From NCBI RefSeq assembly GCF_041821065.1, contig NZ_JBGUAX010000008.1, positions 1 to 64,000 of the forward strand: DNA of 64,000 nucleotides, read 5' to 3'. Under the pieces are notes generated by a model. It made no database searches. It saw only the letters and a program-made list of their open reading frames with translations, and was not told the DNA's origin. The stretch is from Egicoccus sp. AB-alg2. GTDB taxonomy: Bacteria; Actinomycetota; Nitriliruptoria; Nitriliruptorales; Nitriliruptoraceae. The position numbers and the translations under genes were made by a program. Every line of letters begins with the position of its first letter. Within the stretch, counting starts at the first letter, position 1. Shown one piece after another: positions 52,717 through 61,011 of this stretch.

Positions 52717-54163
52717 AGCCGCCCGGACCGCGCAGCAGGAACGATGCCGCCGTGCGCGTGGCGACGATGCGCTCCAGCGTGTCGTCGCCCCGCGTCACGG
52801 GGTCGATCTCGTGACCGGCGCCGTGTCCCCAGCGCCGGGCGATCACCGACGGTTCCTCACCGCTCAGGACGCCGGCGGCCTGGGCGGCGGCGCCCAGCGC
52901 GACGTGCTCCGCCTCCGCCGGTATCCGCAGTGCCCGTCCCGACAGGCGCTGGACGACGTCCCGCCAGGTCGCGCCCTTCGCACCGCCGCCGATGAGGACG
53001 AGCGGGGCGTCGGGGTCCACACCGGAGGAGTGCCGGTCGATGGCGTCCAACGCCTCGATCAGCGAGGCCACCGCACCCTCGTACGCGGCCCGCAGGATCT
53101 CGCCGGCGCTGGTGTCGTGCCGCAGTCCGACGACGAGGCCGCTCGCCTCGGGCAGGTTGGGCGTGCGTTCGCCGTCGAGGAAGGGCAGCACGACCACGTG
53201 CGAGCGCTCGCTGACCTCGTCCCGGTCCAGGCCGAGCCAGTCGGCCATGCGGTCCACGGCGAGGGTGCAGTTGAGGGTGCACGCCAGGGGCAGGAACCGG
53301 CCGGTCGCGTCCGCGAAGCCGGCCACCGTCCCGGACGGGTCCGAGGCCGGTCGCGTGCTACGGGCGTAGGCCGTGCCGGACGTGCCGAGCGACAGCACCG
53401 GCGTGCCGGGCCCGAGCCCGAGCCCGAGCGCGGCCGCCATGTTGTCGCCCGTGCCGGCAGCGACCGGGACCCCCGCCCGCAGCCCGAAGTCGCGGGCCGC
53501 GTCGGCGGTCGTCTCGCCGGCCTGCTCGCGGGGCCCGACGACCCGCGGGAGCGCGGCGACGTCCAACTCGATACCGCTCGCGCCGAGGACCCCGTCGTGA
53601 TACCGCTCGTGGATCGACGACCACCACCCGGTGCCGGACGCATCCCCCCGATCGGTGGTCGCCTCCCCGGTGAGGCGGCCGGTCAGCCAGTCGTGCGGCA
53701 GCTGGACCCGCTCGGCACGTGCCGCGACCTCGGGTTCGTGCTCGCGCAACCACCGCCACTTCGTGACCGTCACGGACGGGACCGGCACGACCCCGACCTG
53801 CTGGGCCCACCAGGTCGTGCCCCCGTGCTGTTCGACCAGGTGCCGCGCCTGCGGGGCCGACCGGACGTCGTTCCAGAGCATGGCGGGACGCAGCGGCGCT
53901 CCGGCCCGGTCCGTCACCACGAGGCCGTGCTGCTGGCCACCGACGGCGATGGCCGCGATCTCGTCCGCCATGCCGGTCTGCGCGAGGGCCCCGGCGAGCG
54001 CCGCGTGCCAGACGGCCGGGTCGGTCTCCCGCGCGCCGTCGCGGCCGTGCACCTCGTGGGGAGCGCGGGTGGTCGCCAGCACCTCGCCCGTCGCGGCGTC
54101 CACCACGACGACCTTCGTCTGCTGGGTCGAGCAGTCGATGCCCGCGACGACTTCCGCGCCCAT
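52715..54163 (-). CDS. xylB: Xylulokinase
   Basis: Phosphorylates D-xylulose. This FGGY-family kinase has 482 residues: the phosphate 1 motif VAGIDCSTQQTKVVVVDAATG at the N-terminus, IAVGGQQHGLV, AMLWNDVRS, QLPHDWLTGRLTGE, GTGDNMAAALGLGL, SLGTSGTAYA and the C-terminal GGGAKGATWRDVVQRL. The ATG at 54163 begins the family sequence. A TGGACA-17-TAGCGT promoter and an operator-like site lie directly upstream. It diverges from a dehydrogenase gene, but no xylose isomerase is nearby, so another ketose could be the substrate. Confidence 0.93.
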   Translation of the reverse strand: MGAEVVAGIDCSTQQTKVVVVDAATGEVLATTRAPHEVHGRDGARETDPAVWHAALAGALAQTGMADEIAAIAVGGQQHGLVVTDRAGAPLRPAMLWNDVRSAPQARHLVEQHGGTTWWAQQVGVVPVPSVTVTKWRWLREHEPEVAARAERVQLPHDWLTGRLTGEATTDRGDASGTGWWSSIHERYHDGVLGASGIELDVAALPRVVGPREQAGETTADAARDFGLRAGVPVAAGTGDNMAAALGLGLGPGTPVLSLGTSGTAYARSTRPASDPSGTVAGFADATGRFLPLACTLNCTLAVDRMADWLGLDRDEVSERSHVVVLPFLDGERTPNLPEASGLVVGLRHDTSAGEILRAAYEGAVASLIEALDAIDRHSSGVDPDAPLVLIGGGAKGATWRDVVQRLSGRALRIPAEAEHVALGAAAQAAGVLSGEEPSVIARRWGHGAGHEIDPVTRGDDTLERIVATRTAASFLLRGPGG

Positions 54164-54189
54164 GGCGACCTCCCTGACGGCGTGGCCGG

Positions 54190-54218
54190 ACGCTAGGTCC
54201 GTCGCCGTTTTTTGTCCA
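54190..54218 (-). promoter_or_regulatory. xylB promoter
   Basis: On the minus strand TGGACA (54218-54213) and TAGCGT (54195-54190) are 17 bases apart. The -35 box lies inside the operator-like site at 54210-54232, so a bound repressor would block the promoter. Confidence 0.65.
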
Positions 54219-54232
54219 GCAGTGCAACAAAC
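54210..54232. promoter_or_regulatory. Sugar-regulon operator, site 1
   Basis: TTTTGTC, nine bases and AACAAAC form a 7-9-7 inverted repeat. It shares this design with 54247-54269 and 56770-56792. The arms are like those of ROK-type XylR boxes (GTTTGTT/AACAAAC), though the spacer is longer than in Bacillus. It covers the -35 box of xylB. Confidence 0.6.
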
Positions 54233-54246
54233 ACCTGGCGCACGAG

Positions 54247-54269
54247 GTTTGTGGTCGACAACGACGAAT
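54247..54269. promoter_or_regulatory. Sugar-regulon operator, site 2
   Basis: On the plus strand GTTTGTG, nine bases and GACGAAT; on the minus strand it reads ATTCGTC-N9-CACAAAC, nearly the same arms as site 3. It overlaps the region where the -35 of the forward promoter would be (TCGACA at 54255-54260, TAGGTT at 54276-54281, spacing 15). Confidence 0.6.
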
Positions 54270-54344
54270 TCTTGGTAGGTTTGCGACGGGCCGCTCGGGG
54301 GAGCCCCGGGCGGGCAGACGGCTGCAAGGACGACGGGAGAAGTC

Positions 54345-55517
54345 ATGAGCAAGCCGAGGCTCGGGATCGCCATGATCGGCTATGCCTTCATGGGGCGCGT
54401 CCACTCACAGGCCTGGCGCAGCGTGAACCGGTTCTTCGATCTGCCGGCCGAGGTGGACAAGACGGTCCTGTGTGGCCGCAGTGAGGTCGCGCTCAAGGAG
54501 GCCGCGGCGACGCTCGGCTGGGCGGAGACCGCGACCGACTGGCGTGCCCTGCTCGAACGCGACGACATCGACGTCATCGACATCTGCACCCCCGGGTCCT
54601 CGCACGCGGAGATCGCGGTCGCGGCGCTGGAAGCCGGCAAGCACGTCCTGTGCGAGAAGCCGCTCGCGAACACGCTGGCCGAGGCCGAGGCGATGACCGC
54701 CGCCGCGGACGCCGCCCGGGGCCGCGGGGTGCGCTCCATGGTCGGGTTCAACTACCGGCGGGTGCCCGCCCTCGCCTTCGCCCGCCAACTCATCGCGGAC
54801 GGGCGGCTCGGCACGATCCGTCACGTGCGGGCGCACTACCTGCAGGACTGGATCGTCGACCCCGACTTCCCGCTCGTCTGGCGGCTGCGCAAGGAGGTGG
54901 CCGGGTCGGGTGCCCTGGGCGACATCGGGGCCCACATCGCCGACCTCGCGCAGTACCTGGTCGACGACCACATCACCGAGGTGACGGCCCTGATGGAGAC
55001 GTTCGTGCGCGAACGCCCGTTGGCCGGCGAGTCCAGCGGGCTGTCCGCGAGCGCCGGCGGCGCCGCGACCGGCGAGGTGACCGTGGACGACGCCGCGCTC
55101 TTCCTCGCCCGTTTCGGTGGCGGCGCCATCGGCACGTTCGAGGCGACCCGCTTCGCGACCGGGCGCAAGAACGCCATGGGCCTGGAGATCAACGGCGCCC
55201 GCGGCAGCATCGCGTTCGACTTCGAGTCCATGAACGAGTTGTGGTTCCACGACCACACGCTCGACCCGGCCGAGGCCGGCGCGCGACGCATCCTCGTCAC
55301 CGAGGAGACGCATCCCTACCTGGCGGCGTGGTGGCCGCCGGGGCACGTGCTCGGCTACGAGCACACCTTCACCCACGAGATGCGTGACTTCGTGGAGGCG
55401 GTCGCGACCGGCGTCGACCCGCGGCCGAGCTTCGCCGACGGACTGCAGGTCCAGCGCGTGCTCGACGCGGTCGAGACCAGTGCCGCCGAAGGGCGCTGGC
55501 AGGCCGTCGAGCGCTGA
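54345..55517 (+). CDS. Gfo/Idh/MocA-family sugar dehydrogenase
   Basis: An NAD(P)-dependent dehydrogenase of 390 residues. The Rossmann start is [53 protein letters not shown] holds the catalytic EKP lysine, [18 protein letters not shown] follows, and the substrate domain has [19 protein letters not shown]. It starts 182 bp from the divergent xylB start, with GGGAGAAG as ribosome binding site. The substrate is probably a sugar, polyol or inositol; not known. Confidence 0.92.
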   Translation: MSKPRLGIAMIGYAFMGRVHSQAWRSVNRFFDLPAEVDKTVLCGRSEVALKEAAATLGWAETATDWRALLERDDIDVIDICTPGSSHAEIAVAALEAGKHVLCEKPLANTLAEAEAMTAAADAARGRGVRSMVGFNYRRVPALAFARQLIADGRLGTIRHVRAHYLQDWIVDPDFPLVWRLRKEVAGSGALGDIGAHIADLAQYLVDDHITEVTALMETFVRERPLAGESSGLSASAGGAATGEVTVDDAALFLARFGGGAIGTFEATRFATGRKNAMGLEINGARGSIAFDFESMNELWFHDHTLDPAEAGARRILVTEETHPYLAAWWPPGHVLGYEHTFTHEMRDFVEAVATGVDPRPSFADGLQVQRVLDAVETSAAEGRWQAVER

Positions 55518-55593
55518 GAGCCGTTCGAGGAACGAGAACTGCGGTGCCGGAGCGCGAGGACGGACCGGCGCCCGTGTCTGGAGAGGAGACGTC

Positions 55594-56601
55594 ATGCCGC
55601 GTCCTGTCACCCTGTTCACCGGGCAGTGGGCGGACCTGCCCTTCGAGAAGCTGTGCGCGATGGCGGCCGAGTGGGGCTACGACGGCCTCGAGATCGCCTG
55701 CTGGGGCGACCACTTCGAGGTCGACCGCGCGCTCGCGGAGGACGACTACGTCGACCGCCGCCGCGAGATCCTGGCCGATCATGGCCTGCACGTGTGGACG
55801 ATCAGCAACCACCTCGTCGGGCAGGCCGTCTGCGACGACCCCATCGACGAGCGTCACCAGGGCATCCTGCCGGCCCGCATCTGGGGCGACGGCGAACCCG
55901 AAGGCGTCCGGCAGCGCGCGGCCGAGGAGATGAAGGACACCGCTCGCGCCGCGGCCAGGCTCGGCGTAGACACCGTCGTCGGTTTCACCGGGTCGAGCAT
56001 CTGGCACACGGTGGCGATGTTCCCGCCCGTCCCGCCGGCGATGATCGAGCGCGGCTACCAGGACTTCGCCGACCGGTGGAACCCGATCCTCGACGTCTTC
56101 GACGAGGTCGGCGTCCGCTTCGCCCACGAGGTGCACCCCTCCGAGATCGCCTACGACTACTGGTCGACCGTGCGGGCGTTGGAAGCGATCGGTCACCGGC
56201 CGGCGTTCGGGTTGAACTTCGATCCCAGCCACTTCGTGTGGCAGGACCTGGACCCGGTCGGGTTCCTGTGGGACTTCAAGGACCGGATCTACCACGTCGA
56301 CTGCAAGGAGGCCGTCAAGCAACTCAACGGCCGCAACGGTCGACTCGGCTCGCACCTGCCGTGGGGCGACCCGCGGCGCGGGTGGGACTTCGTGTCCACG
56401 GGCCACGGCGACGTGCCGTGGGAGCCGGTCTTCCGCATGCTCAACGCGATCGGTTACGACGGGCCGATCTCCGTGGAGTGGGAGGACGCGGGCATGGACC
56501 GTCTGGTGGGCGGTCCGGACGCGCTCGCGTTCGTTCGCGCCCTGACGCAGATCGAGCCGTCCGAGGCGTCGTTCGACGCGGCATTCAGCTCGGGGGACTG
56601 A
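55594..56601 (+). CDS. TIM-barrel sugar phosphate isomerase/epimerase
   Basis: A xylose isomerase-like TIM-barrel protein of 335 residues. [84 protein letters not shown] and the C-terminal [16 protein letters not shown] supply the usual metal-binding Glu, Asp and His residues. It follows the dehydrogenase gene by 76 bp with a GAGAGGAG site and ends before a strong terminator. Confidence 0.92.
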   Translation: MPRPVTLFTGQWADLPFEKLCAMAAEWGYDGLEIACWGDHFEVDRALAEDDYVDRRREILADHGLHVWTISNHLVGQAVCDDPIDERHQGILPARIWGDGEPEGVRQRAAEEMKDTARAAARLGVDTVVGFTGSSIWHTVAMFPPVPPAMIERGYQDFADRWNPILDVFDEVGVRFAHEVHPSEIAYDYWSTVRALEAIGHRPAFGLNFDPSHFVWQDLDPVGFLWDFKDRIYHVDCKEAVKQLNGRNGRLGSHLPWGDPRRGWDFVSTGHGDVPWEPVFRMLNAIGYDGPISVEWEDAGMDRLVGGPDALAFVRALTQIEPSEASFDAAFSSGD

Positions 56602-56621
56602 GGCCGCCGAACGGCCGGGGG

Positions 56622-56662
56622 GACGCATCGGCACGCCACGTCCGGTGGCGTGCCGATGCGTC
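56622..56662. terminator. 18-bp perfect stem terminator
   Basis: The arm 56622-56639 is fully complementary to 56645-56662 with a 5-base loop (GTCCG). It lies 21 bp after the isomerase stop and separates the first sugar operon from the next promoter. Confidence 0.75.
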
Positions 56663-56740
56663 GTGCGCGCCCGCCGCGGGGCTCGTCGCGCGCGGGGGAG
56701 GGCGGGGTTGCGCACGGCACGAAAAGGTCGCGCACGCTCC

Positions 56741-56769
56741 TTGACCCCGACGCGGGAGTCGGCTTAGCT
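56741..56769 (+). promoter_or_regulatory. Promoter of the second sugar/transport operon
   Basis: TTGACC (56741-56746) and TTAGCT (56764-56769) are 17 bases apart. The predicted start point falls inside operator site 3. The leader to the ATG at 56989 is about 210 bases, long for this window, and holds GC-rich hairpins but no recognised riboswitch. Confidence 0.6.
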
Positions 56770-56792
56770 ATTCGTTGTGGTAGGGAACAAAT
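56770..56792. promoter_or_regulatory. Sugar-regulon operator, site 3
   Basis: ATTCGTT, nine bases and AACAAAT form the most symmetric of the three 7-9-7 sites (one arm mismatch). It starts at the base after the -10 box and so overlaps the transcription start, a classic repressor position. Confidence 0.65.
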
Positions 56793-56988
56793 CCTGGCCA
56801 CGAGGTAGGAAGCAAGCACGGTCACACCAGCTGCCAACGGGAGTGGTAGCAGCGGGAGAGGTTCGCGCGCACCGCGACGACGTCTGCGGCGCGCTGGTGG
56901 ACGCCCACCACCGAGGCGCCCGCCCGCACCACGCGGGCGAGGGCCCTGGTCGCCTGCGCCCGGAAACGACCATCGGAGGGAGACGGGA

Positions 56989-58092
56989 ATGCGTGAGCGC
57001 GTACGTGTCGGGATCGTCGGCCTGGGCTTCGGCGCCGAGTTCATCCCGATCTACCAGCAGCACCCCGATGCCGAGATGCTGGCCATCTGCCAGCGCAACG
57101 AGGCTTCGCTGCACCAGATCGGGGACGCGTTCGGCGTCGAGCGGCGCTACTCGTCCTACGAGCAGATGCTCGCGGACCCCGACATCGACGCGGTCCACGT
57201 CAACACGCCGATCCCGGACCACGCCCCGCAGACCCTGGCCGGACTGCGTGCCGGCAAGCACGTCGCGTGCACCGTCCCGATGGCGACCACCGTCGAGGAG
57301 TGCGAGCAGATCGTCGCCACCGCCCGCGAGACGGGCCGGAACTACATGATGATGGAGACGGTGGTCTTCTCACGTGAGTTCCTCTACGTCCAGGACCTCG
57401 TGCGCTCCGGGGAGCTCGGTCGCATCCAGTTCCTGCGCGGGGCACACCAGCAGGAGATGGCGGGCTGGCCCGGCTACTGGGAGGGGCTGCCGCCGATGCA
57501 CTACGCGACCCATGCGGTCAGCCCGCTGCTGGCTCTCGCCGGCAAGCAGGCCGAGTACGTCCACTGCCTCGGCTCCGGGCAGATCTCCGAAGAACTGACC
57601 GCGAAGTACGGCTCGCCGTTCGCGGTGGAGAGCGCGCTCATCAAGCTGCGCGACTCGAACCTGTCGGCCGAGATCACCCGCTCGCTGTTCGAGACCGCCC
57701 GCGAGTACGTGGAGAGCTTCGACGTCTACGGCGACAAGCTCTCGTTCGAGTGGGAGCAGGTCGCCGGGGAGCACCCGGTGATCCACCGCGGGGAGGACGC
57801 CTCGCGGGTCGAGGTCCCCGACTACGCCGACCGGCTGCCCGAGGGCATCCGGCGCTACACGACCAAGGGTGTCTACGACGCCGAGGAGAACGAGCACCTG
57901 TCGTTCAAGCAGGGCAGTGGGCATGGCGGTTCCCACCCACACCTCGCACACGAGTTCGTCCGCAGCATCGTCGAGGGCCGCAAGCCGCTCGTCGACGAGG
58001 AGACCGCGGCGAACTGGACCTGCGTCGGCATCTGCGCCCACGAGTCGGCCATGGCCGGCGGCAAGCGGGTCGACCTGCCCACCTTCGACTGA
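56989..58092 (+). CDS. Gfo/Idh/MocA-family oxidoreductase lacking the EKP motif
   Basis: A 367-residue protein with the Rossmann start VGIVGLGFGAEFIPIYQQHPDAEML and IDAVHVNTPIPDHAPQTLAGLRAGKHVACTVPMATTVEEC. Where most family members have EKP, this one has VPM, so the usual lysine is missing and the mechanism may differ. The substrate domain contains GAHQQEMAGWPGYWEGLPPMHYATHAVSPLL and the C-terminal HPHLAHEFVRSIVEGRKPLVDEETAANWTC. The ATG at 56989 has GGAGGGAG upstream. It leads the second operon. Confidence 0.9.
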   Translation: MRERVRVGIVGLGFGAEFIPIYQQHPDAEMLAICQRNEASLHQIGDAFGVERRYSSYEQMLADPDIDAVHVNTPIPDHAPQTLAGLRAGKHVACTVPMATTVEECEQIVATARETGRNYMMMETVVFSREFLYVQDLVRSGELGRIQFLRGAHQQEMAGWPGYWEGLPPMHYATHAVSPLLALAGKQAEYVHCLGSGQISEELTAKYGSPFAVESALIKLRDSNLSAEITRSLFETAREYVESFDVYGDKLSFEWEQVAGEHPVIHRGEDASRVEVPDYADRLPEGIRRYTTKGVYDAEENEHLSFKQGSGHGGSHPHLAHEFVRSIVEGRKPLVDEETAANWTCVGICAHESAMAGGKRVDLPTFD

Positions 58093-58130
58093 CGGATCGC
58101 CGACGGCCACCGAGGAGACGAGGAGCCGCC

Positions 58131-59027
58131 ATGAAGCTGGGCATGAACCTGTTCCTCTGGGACAGCGACGTCACCGACGAGAAGTACCTGCCGCTGTTCG
58201 AGCGACTGAAGACGATCGGCTTCGACGGCGTCGAGGTGCCGATCTTCGACGCCCGCCCCGAGGCGATCGCCGCACTGGCGCGCCGACTCGACGACCTCGG
58301 ACTCGAGCGCACCGCCGTCACCGCAGCAGGAGCCCACAACGCGGTCATCAGCGCCGATCCGGCGGTGCGCCAGGCCGGCATCGACCATGTCCGGGCCGTG
58401 CTCGAGTGCTGCCACGCCGGCGGCATGGACCTGCTCGCCGGGCCCTTCTACGCCGGGCTCGGCGTCTTCAGCGGGACCGGCCCGACCGACGAGGAGTGGG
58501 AACGTGGTGTCCAGGCGTTCCGCGGCTTGTCCGAGGACGCTGCCGCGGCCGGGGTCACCCTCGCTCTCGAGTACCTCAACCGGTTCGAGATCTACCTCCT
58601 CAACAGCGCGGCGGACACGCGACGTCTGGTCACCGAGGTCGACCATCCGCACTGCCGGATGATGATCGACACGTTCCACTCGCACATCGAGGAGAAGGAC
58701 GTCGGTGCCGCCATCCGCGACAGCGCCGACGTGCTGGTGCACATGCAGCTGGCGGAGAACGACCGCAGCACGCCCGGCAGCGGACAGGTGCACTGGGACG
58801 CGGTCTTCGGCGCCCTGGCGGACATCGGCTACGACGGCTGGCTGACCATCGAGGCGTTCGGGAGCGGGCTGCCGGAGCTCGCCGCCGCGACCTGCATCTG
58901 GCGGCGCATGTTCGACAGCGAGGACCAGCTCGCCGCCGACGGCCACGCTTTCGTCCGTGACGCCTGGGCCGCCGCGGTCGCGGCCGCCCCCGAGCGGCCG
59001 CGACTGGCCACCTCGAGCACCTCATGA
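58131..59027 (+). CDS. TIM-barrel sugar isomerase/epimerase
   Basis: A 298-residue protein like D-tagatose/D-psicose 3-epimerases and hydroxypyruvate isomerases. It begins MKLGMNLFLWDSDVTDEKYLPLFERLKTIGFDGVEVPIFD and has LLAGPFYAGLGVFSG, LALEYLNRFEIYLLNSAADTRRL, CRMMIDTFHSHIEEKD, VHMQLAENDRSTPGSGQVHWDAVF and LTIEAFG, with metal-binding Glu, Asp, His and Glu. Its stop overlaps the ATG of the permease gene, so sugar metabolism and transport are translationally coupled here. Confidence 0.92.
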   Translation: MKLGMNLFLWDSDVTDEKYLPLFERLKTIGFDGVEVPIFDARPEAIAALARRLDDLGLERTAVTAAGAHNAVISADPAVRQAGIDHVRAVLECCHAGGMDLLAGPFYAGLGVFSGTGPTDEEWERGVQAFRGLSEDAAAAGVTLALEYLNRFEIYLLNSAADTRRLVTEVDHPHCRMMIDTFHSHIEEKDVGAAIRDSADVLVHMQLAENDRSTPGSGQVHWDAVFGALADIGYDGWLTIEAFGSGLPELAAATCIWRRMFDSEDQLAADGHAFVRDAWAAAVAAAPERPRLATSSTS

Positions 59028-59887
59028 GGCAGGTACTCGTCATCGGCCTCAACGGCCTGACCCTGGCCGCGCTGTACTTCCTCGTCGCCAGCGGCCTGAC
59101 GCTCATCTTCGGGATGATGCGCATCGTCAACCTGGCGCACGGGGCGTTCTACCTGCTGGGCGGCTACCTCGGCTGGAGCGTGCTGCAGCGCACGGAACGG
59201 TGGGGCGTCGCCCTACTCGGTGCCGCGATCGCGATCGGTTGCGTCGGGCTGCTGATGTACGAGGTCCTGCTGCGGCGCATCGAGAAGGAGGACATGCGCG
59301 TCGCCCTGGTGACGATCGGGGTGTCGCTGATCATGGCCGACCAGATGCTGCTCAGCTACGGCGGCGTCGCCTACTCGCTGCGCACACCCGATTGGCTGCG
59401 CGGCGCCTTCGACTTCGGGTTCGCCGGCCTGGTCTACCCACGCGGCCGGCTGTTCACGCTGCTGCTCGCCGTCGTGGTGGGCATCGCCCTGTGGGCGTTC
59501 ATCACCCGGACGCGCTTCGGCATGATCATCCGGGCCGGGGTCGACGACCGCGACATGGTCTCCGCGACCGGGATCAACGTCCGCGTGGTGTTCGCCGCCG
59601 TCTTCTTCCTCGGGTCGGCACTGGCCGGCCTCGGCGGCGCCGTCGGCGGCACCACCTTCTCCCTCGCGCCGGGGACCGACATCGAGTACCTGCTGTACTC
59701 GCTGATCGTCGTCATCGTCGGTGGCATGGGCAGCATCACCGGCGTCGCCGTCGGCGCGGTGCTGGTCGGACTCGTCTCGCAGTTCGCGCTCGGCTACATC
59801 CCGGCCTGGGCGTCGATCCTGACCTTCGCACTGATGATCCTCGTCCTGGCGGTCCGCCCGCAGGGGATTCTGGGGCGCGCCGCATGA
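59024..59887 (+). CDS. LIV-type ABC transporter permease (LivH-like)
   Basis: An inner-membrane permease of 287 residues with about eight helices. GLNGLTLAALYFLVASGLTLIFGMMRIVNLAHGAFYLLGGYLGW is the typical LivH start; VALVTIGVSLIMADQMLLSYGG, AGVDDRDMVSATGINVR and LIVVIVGGMGSITGVAVGAVLVGL follow. It overlaps both neighbours by four bases. The sugar-gene context suggests a substrate other than branched-chain amino acids. Confidence 0.93.
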   Translation: MRQVLVIGLNGLTLAALYFLVASGLTLIFGMMRIVNLAHGAFYLLGGYLGWSVLQRTERWGVALLGAAIAIGCVGLLMYEVLLRRIEKEDMRVALVTIGVSLIMADQMLLSYGGVAYSLRTPDWLRGAFDFGFAGLVYPRGRLFTLLLAVVVGIALWAFITRTRFGMIIRAGVDDRDMVSATGINVRVVFAAVFFLGSALAGLGGAVGGTTFSLAPGTDIEYLLYSLIVVIVGGMGSITGVAVGAVLVGLVSQFALGYIPAWASILTFALMILVLAVRPQGILGRAA

Positions 59888-60951
59888 GCCAGCTCATCGA
59901 CACCACACGTCGGCGCACCAACTGGGTCGCCTTCGGCATCGTCCTGGCACTGCTCGTCGCGTTCCCGTTCGTGGTGCCACGGCCGCAGTTCTGGGTCGTC
60001 AGCGTCGGATTGCGCTCGCTCTGGCTCGGGATCGTGGCCATGAGCCTGATCTGGCTCGCCAAGACCACCGGGATGCTCTCGCTCGGCCAACTCACCTTCT
60101 GGGGCGTGTCCGGCTACACGGTCGCGATCCTCAGCACCACCGGCGACCTGCACTACGGGTTGTCCCTCCCTCTGGCCGTGCTGGCCGGGACGGCGGTCGG
60201 GTTCCTGGTGGCCCTGATCTGTGTCCGGACGCAGGGCGTCTACTTCCTGATGCTGACGCTGGCCGTCTCGCAGCTGGGCTACTTCCTGGTCCTGCAGGCC
60301 GCATCGCTGACGGGCGGGTTCGAGGGGATCGGCGGCATCCGCCGCCCGGAGCTGTTCGGGCTGTCGTTCGACGACCGCAACGTCCTGTACTTCTTCGCGC
60401 TCGCGGCGGCGGTCGGCTGCTACCTGCTCTGCCGCTACGTCGCGAGGACCCCGTTCGGGCTCGCGCTCGAGGGCGTGCGCGACAGCCCCGAGCGCATGCG
60501 CGCACTGGGCTACAACGTCTACTGGTACCGGGTCGCGGCCTTCACGTTCTCGTCGTTCCTCGCCAGCGTCTCGGGGGTGCTCGCGCTCTTCTACCACGGG
60601 CGGATCACGCCAGGCGCGGTCGACATGGTCCGGTCCGTCGACGTCCTGATCGTGTCCGTCCTCGGCGGGATCGGCTCCATCGCCGGCGCGTTCCTGGGCT
60701 CCACGGGGCTCACGATCCTGCAGAACTTCGCCCAGCACCCGGCCATCCCCGTCCGTCGCCTGACGCTGACCGGCGTGGTCTTCGTGGTGGTGCTGCTGTT
60801 CTTCCCCGGCGGGATCGTCGGGCTCACCGACCAGGCGCGTCGCGCCTGGTCGCGATTCCGGAGGCGGGACGGTGACCCGTCGGGTGACCGCGAGGAGGAG
60901 GGATCGGGCCGCGAGACGGCGGCGACGGGAAGTGCGACCACCCGTGGCTGA
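59884..60951 (+). CDS. LIV-type ABC transporter permease (LivM-like)
   Basis: The second permease, 355 residues. AMSLIWLAKTTGMLSLGQLTFWGVSGYTVAIL, LICVRTQGVYFLMLTLAVSQL, GLALEGVRDSPERMRALGYNVYWYRVAAFTFSSFLASVSG and VDVLIVSVLGGIGSIAGAFLGS are family blocks; a charged Arg/Glu/Gly tail of about 45 residues faces the cytoplasm. It starts within the stop of the LivH-like gene. Confidence 0.93.
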   Translation: MSQLIDTTRRRTNWVAFGIVLALLVAFPFVVPRPQFWVVSVGLRSLWLGIVAMSLIWLAKTTGMLSLGQLTFWGVSGYTVAILSTTGDLHYGLSLPLAVLAGTAVGFLVALICVRTQGVYFLMLTLAVSQLGYFLVLQAASLTGGFEGIGGIRRPELFGLSFDDRNVLYFFALAAAVGCYLLCRYVARTPFGLALEGVRDSPERMRALGYNVYWYRVAAFTFSSFLASVSGVLALFYHGRITPGAVDMVRSVDVLIVSVLGGIGSIAGAFLGSTGLTILQNFAQHPAIPVRRLTLTGVVFVVVLLFFPGGIVGLTDQARRAWSRFRRRDGDPSGDREEEGSGRETAATGSATTRG

Positions 60952-61011
60952 ACCACGTCACGACCGTTGGGAGAGGCCGCGGGAGCGGCCAGCGACAGGA
61001 GGAGAGTTCGG

